From Anthracocystis setariae (taxonomy: Eukaryota > Basidiomycota > Ustilaginomycetes > Ustilaginales > Ustilaginaceae): 64,000 bases of DNA. Shown here in pieces: positions 1 to 10,339 of this stretch; position 1 is the stretch's first letter; each line of letters opens with the position of its first letter. The notes under the pieces are model-generated. The model did no database searches. It was given only the letters and a program-made list of their open reading frames with translations, and was not told where the DNA came from. The stretch covers positions 310,001-374,000 of the forward strand of contig CAKMXJ010000008.1 in assembly GCA_928724745.1 (NCBI GenBank), written 5' to 3'. Position numbers and translations under genes: made by a program.

Positions 1-1950
1 GAGATCGCAAAACTCTCAGGTGCCATCCAGATACATAAGCAGCAGCACCATCATCAGCCATCATACTCGCCCTATGCCTCTGGCTATCCTTCGCGAGGTC
101 GCGGATACTATCCGTCAGCAGCTACATCATCCTTCCGTGGCGGCTATAGCAGTGCTCGAGGCGGATACCATGCACCGTCCACAACTGGAAGAGGTAGAGG
201 ACGAGGTGCAGCAGTTGCTCCCATCCGTAATCGTACCCTGATCCTCAACGAATCTAGCTCGAAACCAGCGTCAAGCAGCTCTTCCACAGACGACATCAAA
301 CCGGACAAAGAAGGCGCAACTTCGACCGACACAAACAACACTGGCTCGGCTTCCGCCAAACCCACGGATGGGTGGATCAAACGCAAGTCAACCCACAACA
401 TGTCACTGGTCAGCACATCTACGTTCCAGCGCACCGAACCTGCCCGCCTAGCAGCGCTCGAGGCTACCCGCAAAGCCAAAGCGCAAGCCAAAGCCGCCTC
501 CTCCTCTTCGGCTACTGCTAACAAATCAAAACGCGGCAAATCCAGCAAATCCTCTTCTTCCGTCCGAAGAGGAGACAACATGGGTGAAGTGGTGATCGAC
601 GGCGTGGTGTTCGAGTTCGATCCATCGGGCACCAAATTGGTCAAGAAAGCGGTCCAACCCTCGGCCTCGGATGCTGCACCCGATCAACCCTCGACCTCCT
701 CCTCCTCCAATACCGCCCCTACCTCAGCTGTGCCGCTCAAGACCTCGATCAACGGCCAAGACTACATCCGCACCAAGCGCGGCAACCTCATCTCGGCGGA
801 TCTCCTCGCCAAACGACGCGCACAACGCCAAGCCGCTGCCAAGATGGGCCGACTCGACAAGATGGTCGGCCAGATCTCGGCGATCCAAGCCACACGCAAT
901 GGCGCTGCTGCTTCGCGCTCGCGCAAAACCGACGTCCAAAAGGCTCGGACGCTTTGTACGTTTTTCAACAAGACTGGGCAGTGCAAGCGCGGGCTGTCGT
1001 GTCCGTATGTGCACGACGCGACCAAGATCGCGCTATGTACCAAGGTGCTCCGACCTGGTGGTTGTACATTGCCGAAGGGCACGTGTCCACTGTCGCATAC
1101 GGTGAGGCCAGAGAGGGTGCCGCATTGCGTGCATTACCTGCGCACGCGAAACTGTAGGAATGGCAATCAGTGTCTGTACACGCATTCCGATGAGGTCGCA
1201 GTGCCGGGTAGGATTTGTCGCGAGTTCAGCGAGTTTGGATGGTGCGAAAGCGGGAGAGCGTGTAAGGAGAGGCATACGTATGAGTGTCCCGATTTTGTCG
1301 AGGCGGGCAAGTGCGAGAGGAAGGGGTGTAAGCTTGTGCATATCATCCGGGCGACTGATGTTGGTGAGGAGAGGAAGCAAGGCGGAGCTGTGGACGAAGG
1401 TGGGGAGGGGGAGGGGGAGGCGTTGCAAGATGCAGATTTGTTTATGCGCGATGATGCCGCAGCCGCAGCCGCAGCGCAGGAGGAGGAGGGGGAGGGGGTG
1501 CGGGGGAAAAGAAAGCGACCGCTTATGCAGACCGAACTAGACGATGCCCAATTGCTCCCGCACGACGACGACGACGATGAGGATGCGGAGGAAGATGCGG
1601 GTGGAGAGCTCAATTTTGCAAATCGAAATGTGAGTCGTTCCACAAAGAGGAGAAAGGCAAAGGCGTTTACACAGCAACTCGATTTCATCTCTTTCAACGA
1701 CGACGATCAAGGTGAAAGTGAAGCAGAAGCGGAGGAGGAGGACGACGACGACGACGATGAGGAAGGGGAAGATCAGCATTCAGATGTCGCAAGTGTCCAC
1801 AGTGACGAGTTCGAACTCTCCGACACAGAGGAGAGTGCTGAGGAGGAGATTGGTCATCAAGCAGAAGAACACCCAGATATGGATGACGATGACGATGACG
1901 ACGATGATGATGATGATGATGATGATGATGTGGTCGACCGCGATCTCTAA
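1..1950 (+). CDS. CCCH zinc-finger protein, ZC3H3/Red5-like (5' end outside window)
   Basis: The frame is open from base 1 to the TAA at 1948-1950, so the start lies to the left; an internal ATG at 400 is probably not the real start. The N-terminal part is rich in Arg-Gly-Gly and Ser. Five CCCH fingers follow in tandem (about 950-1345), beginning CTFFNKTGQCKRGLSCPYVH, with the spacing and order of human ZC3H3 and fission yeast Red5, nuclear factors in polyadenylation-linked RNA surveillance and export. That role is inferred from the finger array only. The C-terminus is strongly acidic and ends in an almost pure aspartate run coded by GAC/GAT repeats (1884-1931). It converges on the DUF2235 gene. 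Confidence 0.85.
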   Translation, partial: EIAKLSGAIQIHKQQHHHQPSYSPYASGYPSRGRGYYPSAATSSFRGGYSSARGGYHAPSTTGRGRGRGAAVAPIRNRTLILNESSSKPASSSSSTDDIKPDKEGATSTDTNNTGSASAKPTDGWIKRKSTHNMSLVSTSTFQRTEPARLAALEATRKAKAQAKAASSSSATANKSKRGKSSKSSSSVRRGDNMGEVVIDGVVFEFDPSGTKLVKKAVQPSASDAAPDQPSTSSSSNTAPTSAVPLKTSINGQDYIRTKRGNLISADLLAKRRAQRQAAAKMGRLDKMVGQISAIQATRNGAAASRSRKTDVQKARTLCTFFNKTGQCKRGLSCPYVHDATKIALCTKVLRPGGCTLPKGTCPLSHTVRPERVPHCVHYLRTRNCRNGNQCLYTHSDEVAVPGRICREFSEFGWCESGRACKERHTYECPDFVEAGKCERKGCKLVHIIRATDVGEERKQGGAVDEGGEGEGEALQDADLFMRDDAAAAAAAQEEEGEGVRGKRKRPLMQTELDDAQLLPHDDDDDEDAEEDAGGELNFANRNVSRSTKRRKAKAFTQQLDFISFNDDDQGESEAEAEEEDDDDDDEEGEDQHSDVASVHSDEFELSDTEESAEEEIGHQAEEHPDMDDDDDDDDDDDDDDDDVVDRDL

Positions 1951-2212
1951 CCAAGGTGGACATTGGTCATTGCCATTTCAGTCGACAGCAGAGTCGCAAA
2001 CGGTGTTTTCGTTTGGATCTCAAAGGGAAAATGAAAGAGAGAGCTTTCCGTTTCCATTGCAAAAGAAAAAGAATGTGAGGGAGAGAGTGTGTGATCTGTA
2101 CGCAAAAGAGAGAGAGTGTGTGTGACTTGATCGGGAAGCATGACAGGTAAGTTATCGACGAATTCCGGTTGCGGGCACAAAACTATCCAAACCGGTTGGA
2201 AGTTCGGGGAGA

Positions 2213-4657
2213 TTACAAACTAGCCTCCCTCGCCTCGAGATCCGCTTTGGGGATGACGTACGGTACCCTTCTCATCACCTTTTTGGGCATGTTGGGCCTC
2301 TTGGACTTGCGTGGGATACCGGCGGTCAGCGCACGAAGCTTGTCTTGGTCCGAATAACCGCCGAGCTTGTCTCCGAACTTCCACACCCAGCTTTGCAAAA
2401 ACGTCTGGTGAAGATAAGTCCGAGACACAAGACGACGGTTGAGGACGTCGACGATCACACAGAATGGGATCGACGCAGTCGAGTACAGGACGGGCCAGAC
2501 CGAGTGGAGCGTTGGGTGAGTTTCCGGATTGACTGGGTTTTCCCCGAGTTCGTATGACGGGATGATGGGCCAAGTTGGTGCTGGCATTGTGGTGCTGTTT
2601 GTTATGGGTGGGGGTGCAGCTCCGCGCAGACCTGAGTTCTGAGTGGTGTCCGAGTCGAGTGAACCCCATCCATCGACAGCTTGGTCATCCACATCACCAT
2701 CACCATCGCCCAGGTGATCCAAACGACCACCAGTCGAATCATAGTGTCCCTCACGACCTTCATCAACATCGCCCGATTCCGCCTTGACAGCAACATCGAA
2801 CACCGCATTCCTAACGTCCAAGCTAGCATATTCGGGGATATTCCACCCACCGCTGATCACATCCGGAACAGTAGTAGGGTTCTTGGATGGATCACCCACC
2901 GGAGGCACCCACGGATACGGCCCACGTTGAGTCCATCGCAAAAGCTTCTCGGTCGGACGCAACGACTTGTCCAAATCCTCCTCTGCATCCGTCCAAACTC
3001 TGTCCAACCACTGCGGATCATTTTTGCGCACAAAGTTGAACACAGGATGGTCGCGCGTAATACGACCACCGCGCGGAACCGAAGGATGGATCGATTCGTT
3101 CGTCAGTCCCGTCGCTGCCAAGTCGGCCCACATCCTTCGATGAGGGAAAAAGTTTCCACCACACGGATGGACGGTGCGAGTCTTTTGGAAGTTGAGCGAA
3201 AGTCGAGATCGATGCGGGATCTGTTGCGCCCATTCGCGACGTCGATCCAGCACAGTTTGGAGCAAATTGATGTCAATATTGAGCAACGGTCTGGTGGTTT
3301 TGGTTTGATCGGGAAGGATCTGTTCATCGACAAGCTGCGACACCATCCAGATGAGCGCAATGTCCGACAGACCATGGTACTGGTATCCTCCACCCACGTC
3401 GGTGTGAACTCCCTGGAACCAGCATTGCTTGAGCACCTGGTTGCTCTTCTGGAACTCCTTCTTAGATCCCGTTCCGTCGCCCGTCCGATTCGCACCATCC
3501 GCTCGGGTGTCTTTCGGCTGATACCACAGAGTCGGCAAGAAATCCTTCCTGTCCTCTTCCAAGCTCAACGCATGGAACGCAAACTCAATGTTGGCTCCCA
3601 AACCCGGGTCGTAGAAATCGAAGAACTTGAACGAGATACTACTCTCGAAGAACCCAGGGTAACCCAAAGCTGCCACCGTATCCCAAACGCCGACAACCTT
3701 GATCAAGGGTGGAACGACCTTGTTCGATCTCCTCGTGCACTCCTGCCTTCTCAGCTCCATCAATGCACTGCGGTCGTTGTCTTTGAGGCTTGAGTTGTCG
3801 CGAAGATTCGCCTCGTATGCTGCTGTGGCGGTCTTCTCGCTGTCCGCACTTGGGTATTTGTGTGTGACTTCGTGGAGGATGTTGGCTGCTCTGCGTTCGG
3901 TGGAGATTTGGTCGGGATCTCGACTCTGGTAGGCGGCCCAGATATCGGCAAAGTGCGTCATTTCGACCTTGGTCAGGATTCCGCACCAATGGATCAGACC
4001 CGAGATGCATCTGGCAGTATAAGCGCCTCGCGAGAAACCGAACAGGAACAATTCATCTCCCTTCTGGTAGTTGTCCGAGATGAACCCGTACGCTTCGGCA
4101 ACTTTGGCTCCCAGACTATCGCCAGTACCTCGATCGTAGATGTTCTGCGCCCAGCCTGTAGTGGTGCCGACTCCGGACTGGTAGAAGACGATCTGTTCCA
4201 TAACGTCTTGTTCCGAGGACGTAGACTTGTTGGTGTTATCCGCGTCCGGTTTCGGTTCGGCCAGACCGCTGCCTTGCAAGACTTTGGCGAGCAAAGCGAC
4301 GTTGGTGAAAAAGTCGCCTGACTCGGCGGCGTCGGATGCATGTGCGATCGGCTTCTTCTTCTTCAGATTCGCCTCGAGCACCGAACGCCTCTTATTGCAG
4401 TCCTTCTTGCCAGAAGGGTACATCTGATTCACGATGGATCCAACGAATCCTTGGTTGCCGCCGGTGTTAGCTTCGAGCGAGGTTTTCACCCAGTTACGTT
4501 GTTGTGCTGTGCCGTCGCAGAGAACGATGATACGAGCGGGCGGACGCGGCGTAGACGCTTGAGCGGGAGCGACCGGTAGGGCATCGTTGCGTCGGTCGAG
4601 GACGGGCACTTCGTTTGGGGTGGACGCATGCTTGTTGACGGTGGCGGAGACAGCCAT
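2213..4657 (-). CDS. DUF2235 (Tle1-like) alpha/beta-hydrolase, 814 aa
   Basis: The domain opens near residue 42 with the strand motif IIVLCDGT and has the nucleophile elbow GFSRGAYTAR near residue 204, both hallmarks of DUF2235, the fold shared by the bacterial Tle1 phospholipase effectors and many fungal proteins of unknown substrate. A further conserved block (VGVWDTVAALGYPG) lies mid-protein, and HTDVGGGY near residue 415 supplies likely catalytic Asp/His context. The C-terminal 250 residues are acidic and low in complexity, then basic. There is no signal peptide. The start is the first ATG of the frame, with a TATATA element about 105 nt upstream. The hydrolase fold is certain; the substrate is not known. 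Confidence 0.85.
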   Translation of the reverse strand: MAVSATVNKHASTPNEVPVLDRRNDALPVAPAQASTPRPPARIIVLCDGTAQQRNWVKTSLEANTGGNQGFVGSIVNQMYPSGKKDCNKRRSVLEANLKKKKPIAHASDAAESGDFFTNVALLAKVLQGSGLAEPKPDADNTNKSTSSEQDVMEQIVFYQSGVGTTTGWAQNIYDRGTGDSLGAKVAEAYGFISDNYQKGDELFLFGFSRGAYTARCISGLIHWCGILTKVEMTHFADIWAAYQSRDPDQISTERRAANILHEVTHKYPSADSEKTATAAYEANLRDNSSLKDNDRSALMELRRQECTRRSNKVVPPLIKVVGVWDTVAALGYPGFFESSISFKFFDFYDPGLGANIEFAFHALSLEEDRKDFLPTLWYQPKDTRADGANRTGDGTGSKKEFQKSNQVLKQCWFQGVHTDVGGGYQYHGLSDIALIWMVSQLVDEQILPDQTKTTRPLLNIDINLLQTVLDRRREWAQQIPHRSRLSLNFQKTRTVHPCGGNFFPHRRMWADLAATGLTNESIHPSVPRGGRITRDHPVFNFVRKNDPQWLDRVWTDAEEDLDKSLRPTEKLLRWTQRGPYPWVPPVGDPSKNPTTVPDVISGGWNIPEYASLDVRNAVFDVAVKAESGDVDEGREGHYDSTGGRLDHLGDGDGDVDDQAVDGWGSLDSDTTQNSGLRGAAPPPITNSTTMPAPTWPIIPSYELGENPVNPETHPTLHSVWPVLYSTASIPFCVIVDVLNRRLVSRTYLHQTFLQSWVWKFGDKLGGYSDQDKLRALTAGIPRKSKRPNMPKKVMRRVPYVIPKADLEAREASL

Positions 4658-4762
4658 GATGAGCAGACAAAGTCAGACAAGAAGCGCTGATGGGGGATGG
4701 TTTGCCTTTCTCGGCGGCTATCTGTCAAGCGGAAGGAAAGCGCATCGAAGGCACAAGTTGAG

Positions 4763-4770
4763 GGTATATA
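4763..4770 (-). promoter_or_regulatory. TATA-like element upstream of the DUF2235 gene
   Basis: TATATA on the minus strand lies about 105 nt before the start codon at 4657. Just beyond it (4795-4811) is a copy of the recurring intergenic motif GTACAGTACAG. Confidence 0.4.
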
Positions 4771-4968
4771 TGCGGCAAACGGCATCGACAACTAAAGTAC
4801 AGTACAGCACAGCGATCGTATAGTACATTGAAGCCTTGCTTCGGTTCGGTGGCCAAAGGCCAGCCACTGCGAACTACATGCTGACTTGAGCTCATCCGCT
4901 TTCTGAGAATGCAGTGCAGTAGAGTACGATCAGGTTGGTGGAAGGTGCATCAAGGACCCTGTTCTCGA

Positions 4969-5000
<32 letters not shown>
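4969..5000. repeat. (GCT)n trinucleotide microsatellite
   Basis: About ten uninterrupted GCT units lie in non-coding DNA, 311 bp upstream of the DUF2235 start codon. Confidence 0.9.
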
Positions 5001-6005
5001 ACTTACCCGGCAAGCGGGACGAGGCGGATAAAAAAAGAAAAAAGAAAAAAGAGGAGCATTTTCTGTTGATCTTGATGCACTACTTGACTGCCTCTGTTCC
5101 ACGGCACGGACCAATATACGCAAGTGATACTGCACTTTACCGTATGTTGGCTTCCATACACAGTTCACTAATCACTCGTTCGAACCACTTTACCGCCTAA
5201 GCGCACAATGTCCTTCGATTGCCATTGTCACCACCGTTGTCACCAGCTCCTTCCTTTCTTGACCCTGACGTACCGTCCCGAGGCAACACAATGCGACTGC
5301 CGTTCGAGAGTGCATAGCAGTTGGAAAGTTTGGCGAGAACCAACAATGGCCAGCCACTACTAGTGGCAAGTCACGCTTGCTTGCTTGCTTGCTTCTACTT
5401 TTTTCATTTTTTTTTTCTTCCTCAATTATTGTTTCCTTCTCCCCGCGTGGGATACAGGAAGGACAGCACTGTAGGAGCGTTTGTAGAGAAAAGAACACGC
5501 ACGCGCTAAATTGACAGTCCGCCTTTGTCAACCAACTTCTAGCTCAGCGCCTCCCGCGTGCGACCTAGCATCAACAAAGAGTCACACTGCATACAGGTAC
5601 AGTACAGTTGCTCGTATATCTGCATCGACTTGAACTTGATTTGCTCAAAGGCATCGGGGTCGAAGTTGTCTTGGTGACCAACTTAGCTTGTCTGGCAATG
5701 CACGGCGATTGAATTGACAGGAAAGGGAGCATCGCAACAGAGTTTCGCTACAACTCGATTGAGCGCTACTTGTCGTTGACAGACGTGGCTGAACCACTTG
5801 AGCAACCTGCAGCTGCTCCTTACACAATCACATCGTCCAGAGACAGTTCGGCTACATCGTGTTGCGAATCCGGCTGATCCATGCGGTTCTCGAGACCTGG
5901 ATCTCGAGCTTGTTGACCTTCCTGCGGAGCACTTTGTGTCTCAGTCGTCGAGACGGCAGTGCTACTTCGCGCCTCAGTGGCCTCGACCATTGTCGTTACA
6001 CCTTC

Positions 6006-7985
6006 TCAAATCTGAGCTGCAGTGATTTTGCTCACCTGCTTGGCGGCTGTCTCGATATTCTCGCTTGGCACCAACATCGATTGCTTGGCAGACCTACCGG
6101 CATCGTGCCAAGGCTTACCGTCGTTGGTGCGATGTTCGACAGCGGCGACCTTGTCAACCGCTTCAAAAGCTTCCTGCTTGAGTGGCACCACGAGTGTTTG
6201 CCCGAGCAGATCTGCAGCTGCGTTTCGTGTCTCCTCTGTAACCTTATCCGTGCTTGACTTTTTGTCGCCTAATGCAGTGTCCAAAGTGGCGTACGCTGCA
6301 CTTTGAACAGACAAAACATCTTTTGAAGTCACATCACCTCCTGCTGATCCCTTCTCCTCCAAGTCGACTTGGCTCGTTTCGACTTTGTTCCCAGCCTCGT
6401 CTTTTCCTTTGTCTTCCTCGCTGAATGACATTTGTGCCACATGCTCATGCTGCCCCGAGACGGTGTGTGCGAGCTGATCTCCTTGAGCATGCGACCCATG
6501 TTCCATCGTTTCTCCCCTTGGCACCGGCTTCTCGATGCTCGCTTGCAGGTCGGCAGCCTGGACGGTCTCGACAGGCTGTCTTGCTGAAGCAGACATCTCC
6601 TCCACTTGAATCACATCAGGTTCGATCTGAGTTTGCGACTCGTCCACGACGCTTTCAATTTGAGCCTGGTTTGACGTCTTGGAGATCGGCTCGGGGTCTG
6701 TCCGCTTGCTAGCTTGTCCTGTAGCCGGGAATGGCCTTTCAGTTGGGCGAACAGGAAGCATCAGCTCGTCATGCGTATCTTGTGTTCCGAGCTGACTTTC
6801 CTGGCTGATGCCAACAGCAATCTCTTTCTTGGTCTCGCTTGCACCACCCTTAGTCATGCCATCGTCCTCCCCACGAGCTTTCTTGCTTGCTGGCTCTCCC
6901 TGGGCTGCTTCGGTGGGCTCTTTTGCATCAGGTTCGTGGTCCCTTTTGACACTTTTAGGTTCGATCAGGTGGGGGTCCTGTGCGAAAGATGGAGAAGTAG
7001 GCGGTGAGGTCGAATGGAGACCTGTCAAAGCCGTCTCAGCTTCACTGTTCGGCGACGATCCCCTCACCGCCGAGTCGGCGACATGGTGCTTGTCGACCCA
7101 ACGCTTCGCATCAGCAGGCGTCGCCATCGTTTTGGAGGAATAGAGCCCAGCATGGATGCCGAGCGGATGGTTGCTGCTGATATCCAATCGAGAATAGAGG
7201 CTTGACTTGCAGAACGAAGCCATTCGGCCACTAACCTCAGCGACAACCTGTAGTACTTTTCGAGCTACAGAAGAGTTCCAGACGTTTCTGAAAACGACAT
7301 CGATCCCGAGAGGCATATCGTTGACATGTCGTGCGGATGCGGAAGAGCGTGAAGTGCTCCGACGGCCAGAGAGATTCTTCTTACGCTTTGAGCCACTTGC
7401 GTGAATGTCATAAGTATTTTCAGAGAAAGGCAGCATGCGTGCACGCAAAGCGACGATACCACCATGCTTCTTGAGCTCTCCTGAAGCGAGACTTTTGGCC
7501 AGCAGTCCAAAAACGCGATCGATGTCCTGCACTTTTACCAGCATCGTCCACTTTCCCTGGTCCCACAGCGGATGCTCGACGGCCATTTGCATGATGTCGT
7601 TATGAAATCCTTCCTGTACTTCGGTCCTACACTGTTTCTTGCTTTTTGCTGCCGTCCTGCCAGTGGCGCGGACAGGGATTTCATCGTCGCCCTGTATTTT
7701 CAGCACCTCGTCGGCTTTCTTGTGCGTCAACGTGAGAGCTTGTTTGAAGACTGCATCAGAAGTGACATCGGCCAGCTCAGCAACCTGGTTGAGTGAACTG
7801 ACGGCTAGGATCCATAGTGGGTCAGCTCGTCTTCCGTTGTTGAACGCAGCTGGAGTCCCGAGACGGTTGGAAGGATGCATGGTCAACCATCCTTCCAAGT
7901 TGGTGCCCTGATCAAGGATGCATACTAGCGGCTTGAGGGTTTCCGAGGTAGACGATTCCGATGTCATGTTGAGCAAGACCATCAA
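6006..7985 (-). CDS. Unrecognised protein with acidic, low-complexity C-terminal half, 659 aa
   Basis: I do not recognise this gene with certainty. The first 260 residues look folded: they contain DQGKWTMLVKVQDIDRVFGL, a basic patch (GSKRKKN) and a hydrophobic segment ending SNHPLGIHAGLYSS. The order of these blocks faintly recalls DUF1917/C11orf68-type proteins, but that is weak. Residues from about 300 on are disordered and rich in Glu, Gln, Ser and Thr. There are no membrane segments or signal peptide. The first two codons are both ATG; ATG at 7967 is an equally good start. The long open frame in normal codon use supports a real gene. Confidence 0.65.
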   Translation of the reverse strand: MMVLLNMTSESSTSETLKPLVCILDQGTNLEGWLTMHPSNRLGTPAAFNNGRRADPLWILAVSSLNQVAELADVTSDAVFKQALTLTHKKADEVLKIQGDDEIPVRATGRTAAKSKKQCRTEVQEGFHNDIMQMAVEHPLWDQGKWTMLVKVQDIDRVFGLLAKSLASGELKKHGGIVALRARMLPFSENTYDIHASGSKRKKNLSGRRSTSRSSASARHVNDMPLGIDVVFRNVWNSSVARKVLQVVAEVSGRMASFCKSSLYSRLDISSNHPLGIHAGLYSSKTMATPADAKRWVDKHHVADSAVRGSSPNSEAETALTGLHSTSPPTSPSFAQDPHLIEPKSVKRDHEPDAKEPTEAAQGEPASKKARGEDDGMTKGGASETKKEIAVGISQESQLGTQDTHDELMLPVRPTERPFPATGQASKRTDPEPISKTSNQAQIESVVDESQTQIEPDVIQVEEMSASARQPVETVQAADLQASIEKPVPRGETMEHGSHAQGDQLAHTVSGQHEHVAQMSFSEEDKGKDEAGNKVETSQVDLEEKGSAGGDVTSKDVLSVQSAAYATLDTALGDKKSSTDKVTEETRNAAADLLGQTLVVPLKQEAFEAVDKVAAVEHRTNDGKPWHDAGRSAKQSMLVPSENIETAAKQVSKITAAQI

Positions 7986-8381
7986 CCTCTTTCTGTTGTG
8001 TCGGTGATGCGGTCAGGGGAAGAAGCGAACCTGGGCGCGGCTCTTTCCGAGGGTTCTTATATTCGAAAAGCAGTTGCGTCGGATAGAAACGTTCAGCTCC
8101 ATTGTGCTCTCATGCCTAGTCAGGTCACTACACGGATGGAGCGGATCGAGCACCAGGCGGCTGCTTGATCCGCCTTTTTTGTGCGGTGCGCGAGTATCAC
8201 AAAGGCGTTGCGTGGTGACAAAAAGATGATTGACAGTTGTTTTGCCTTTTTCGGCGCGGCGGAGGAAATGCGCAGCGTAAGGAAAGCGCGGCACAGCATG
8301 CAAAGTCAGAAAAGGTGCGCAGCCGTTTCAGTTCGGCCCATGCTTCTTGTACTGGGCAGGATCTCTCTTCTTTAGGATCTT

Positions 8382-8422
<41 letters not shown>

Positions 8423-8566
8423 CCCTAGAAAGGTTTCGTGCGTCAATCTGGTACACATCCGCACAAGCATTGTTCTGAAGCATCACCTTGCATTGAAGTC
8501 TATAAGTTCTTTCGTCGTAATCATGTCCGCTGAGGGAAGTTCATATTTCAGAGCGCAGACCTGCTG
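7986..8566. other. Intergenic region with (CT)n tract
   Basis: No gene is seen. It holds a (CT)n microsatellite at about 8386-8419. The motif ACTGTACTGTACGGTACTGA (8571-8590) sits at its edge and runs into the last codons of the next gene. Confidence 0.6.
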
Positions 8567-9946
8567 TCACACTGTACTGTACGGTACTGACCATCGTGAG
8601 GTCTTCCTGGAATCCAGCAAAGGACTTCGAATGACGCCGCTGAGCACTTCATCAGTCCAATCGGCATGGGGCTGTCTTGCAATCGGATTGGAGTCGCTGC
8701 TATCGATGTCCGAGTCGAGGTCGTAGTCGGGGACGTAGACACTATGTGACGATGCTGAACTGGAAGGCGAAGGTGGTCGACCTGTGGTGGGGAGCGTTGG
8801 GGCTGGCTTGCGACGCGAAGTAGACTTGTGTGAACGCCGGCTTTTCCTATCAGCGACGCACATGTGACCATGACGATACAGACTCCAACCGACGCCCATC
8901 ACAGTGGTGAGAATACAAAGCATCATAACGATCAACACGCCAATCCTATCTTTCCTGTCCATCACCTGCATGGCGTAGAGCACAAGAGAGATGAGCTGCA
9001 ACACTACGCCCATGCTAACCATGAAGCCACAGGCGCTAGGCAGACCTTCCAACGCTGCCAGGCGAGCACTTCCCGTCTGCGTTTTTCCGCGACTGCTGCC
9101 TATCAGCAGACCGGTCACAGCGACGAAGGCGGCATAAATTTCGACCAAGATCGCAGAGAAGCTCAACGTTGAACTAGTACCACTTTTGCTGGGATCGTAC
9201 AAGCTCAGCAAGCTCCCCTGCGCTATGGCAAGGAGACTTGCGAGCACTGCCCAGATGATGAGTTTGCCGATCACCGTCGGAGGTTCTCTGCCCGACCTAC
9301 TCACAGCTGCCATCGAGGCGCGGCTTTGATTCGATACTGGACCGTGTCGTTTCATACTTGGCCCTGTGGATCCGCTCTCTGAAATTTTAATGGAGTCAGA
9401 GTGGCTCTCGACCAGACCCATCGTGGCGACAGTCGAACTCGTCGAGCACCCAGCTACAAGCCTACCGGACCTGTCTAACCTTTCGTTGATTGGTACCTCG
9501 AGCGAACTTGCCCTATATCCCGGCGGTGGGATGTAGAATCCTGGACCGTACCGCAGTTTTCCTTGCGTATCAGGAAGCGTGCCAGTCTCGCGTAAAGGAT
9601 CTCGGATCGATGCTTGCGGGTTGGTCTGCGTCGGTGTCCAAGAAGCTCTCCTTGGTGCATCCTGGCTGTACTTGGATGCGATCTGTGGTGGATCTTGAAG
9701 CACAACCGGCGAGCGCGAGTCTATGACGGGGTCTGAGAATGTAACATAACCATCAGGACTGGACCCGATCCTGGTCGAGGAGTTCGCCATGGTCTGCCGG
9801 GGTGCAGAGGAAGTTCCGTTGTTACCTTGACCAAACGCAATTCGTGTCGAATTCGGCGAGACCCTCACGGCGACATCTCGAGATCCTGTGTTGGTGGTTG
9901 ACATCCTGGATAAAATCGTTGCAATCGATTCTTGTAGGCTCGCCAT
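8567..9946 (-). CDS. Four-helix integral membrane protein, unknown family, 459 aa
   Basis: The first 220 residues are Ser/Thr/Pro-rich and polar. Four hydrophobic helices follow at about residues 225-247, 258-278, 305-328 and 333-355, beginning LIIWAVLASLLAIAQGSLLS. The C-terminal tail is basic and then Ser/Asp-rich. I cannot assign a family; the layout resembles small MARVEL-like or fungal-specific plasma-membrane proteins, but no motif confirms this. The start is uncertain: TATAAATGG overlaps the first ATG, so ATG at residue 15 (position 9904) may be the true start, with TATAAA as promoter. Confidence 0.6.
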   Translation of the reverse strand: MASLQESIATILSRMSTTNTGSRDVAVRVSPNSTRIAFGQGNNGTSSAPRQTMANSSTRIGSSPDGYVTFSDPVIDSRSPVVLQDPPQIASKYSQDAPRRASWTPTQTNPQASIRDPLRETGTLPDTQGKLRYGPGFYIPPPGYRASSLEVPINERLDRSGRLVAGCSTSSTVATMGLVESHSDSIKISESGSTGPSMKRHGPVSNQSRASMAAVSRSGREPPTVIGKLIIWAVLASLLAIAQGSLLSLYDPSKSGTSSTLSFSAILVEIYAAFVAVTGLLIGSSRGKTQTGSARLAALEGLPSACGFMVSMGVVLQLISLVLYAMQVMDRKDRIGVLIVMMLCILTTVMGVGWSLYRHGHMCVADRKSRRSHKSTSRRKPAPTLPTTGRPPSPSSSASSHSVYVPDYDLDSDIDSSDSNPIARQPHADWTDEVLSGVIRSPLLDSRKTSRWSVPYSTV

Positions 9947-10339
9947 TTATACTGAACTCTTACCTCTCCGCGGAACTGACGATCTCGAAAGACCACAAGA
10001 ACCTCACACGAACCTAGCCATCGGATCACATTTTTGGCTTCTTTCATTTAGACGAGCTGTGGGTCTAAGCGTTATGCATCCTGCACAAAGAGCGTCTGCA
10101 CTACCGCTCGAACGGCCCAAACTGCATCAAGGTGGCGCGACCAGCTACTGACAGGAGACACATGCATAACTTTATTCACATCCATCCCAATCACCGACCC
10201 TCCCCCCCCCCTCACTAAGTGCTTATCACACTGCACACACACACACACACACACCTTGTCGAACCGATCTTGGCATCAAATAGATTAAGTGTCGATAGAA
10301 AAACCCCCCCTCTTCTGTATCTCCCCCCCCCATTGTAAC
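9947..10339. other. Short intergenic region with C-runs and (CA)n
   Basis: It contains cytosine runs at about 10201-10211 and 10322-10331 and a (CA)n tract at about 10234-10255. No gene is seen. It is the promoter side of the membrane-protein gene and the 3' side of lrg1. Confidence 0.6.

Larger units (their letters stand above)
4658..6005. other. Intergenic region between DUF2235 gene and gene at 6006-7985
   Basis: No convincing gene is seen. The stretch holds a (GCT)n microsatellite at 4969-5000, A/T-rich homopolymer runs near 5030-5050 and 5400-5420, and two copies of the GTACAGTACAG motif (about 4797 and 5597). It contains the promoter of the DUF2235 gene and the 3' region of the next minus-strand gene. 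Confidence 0.6.
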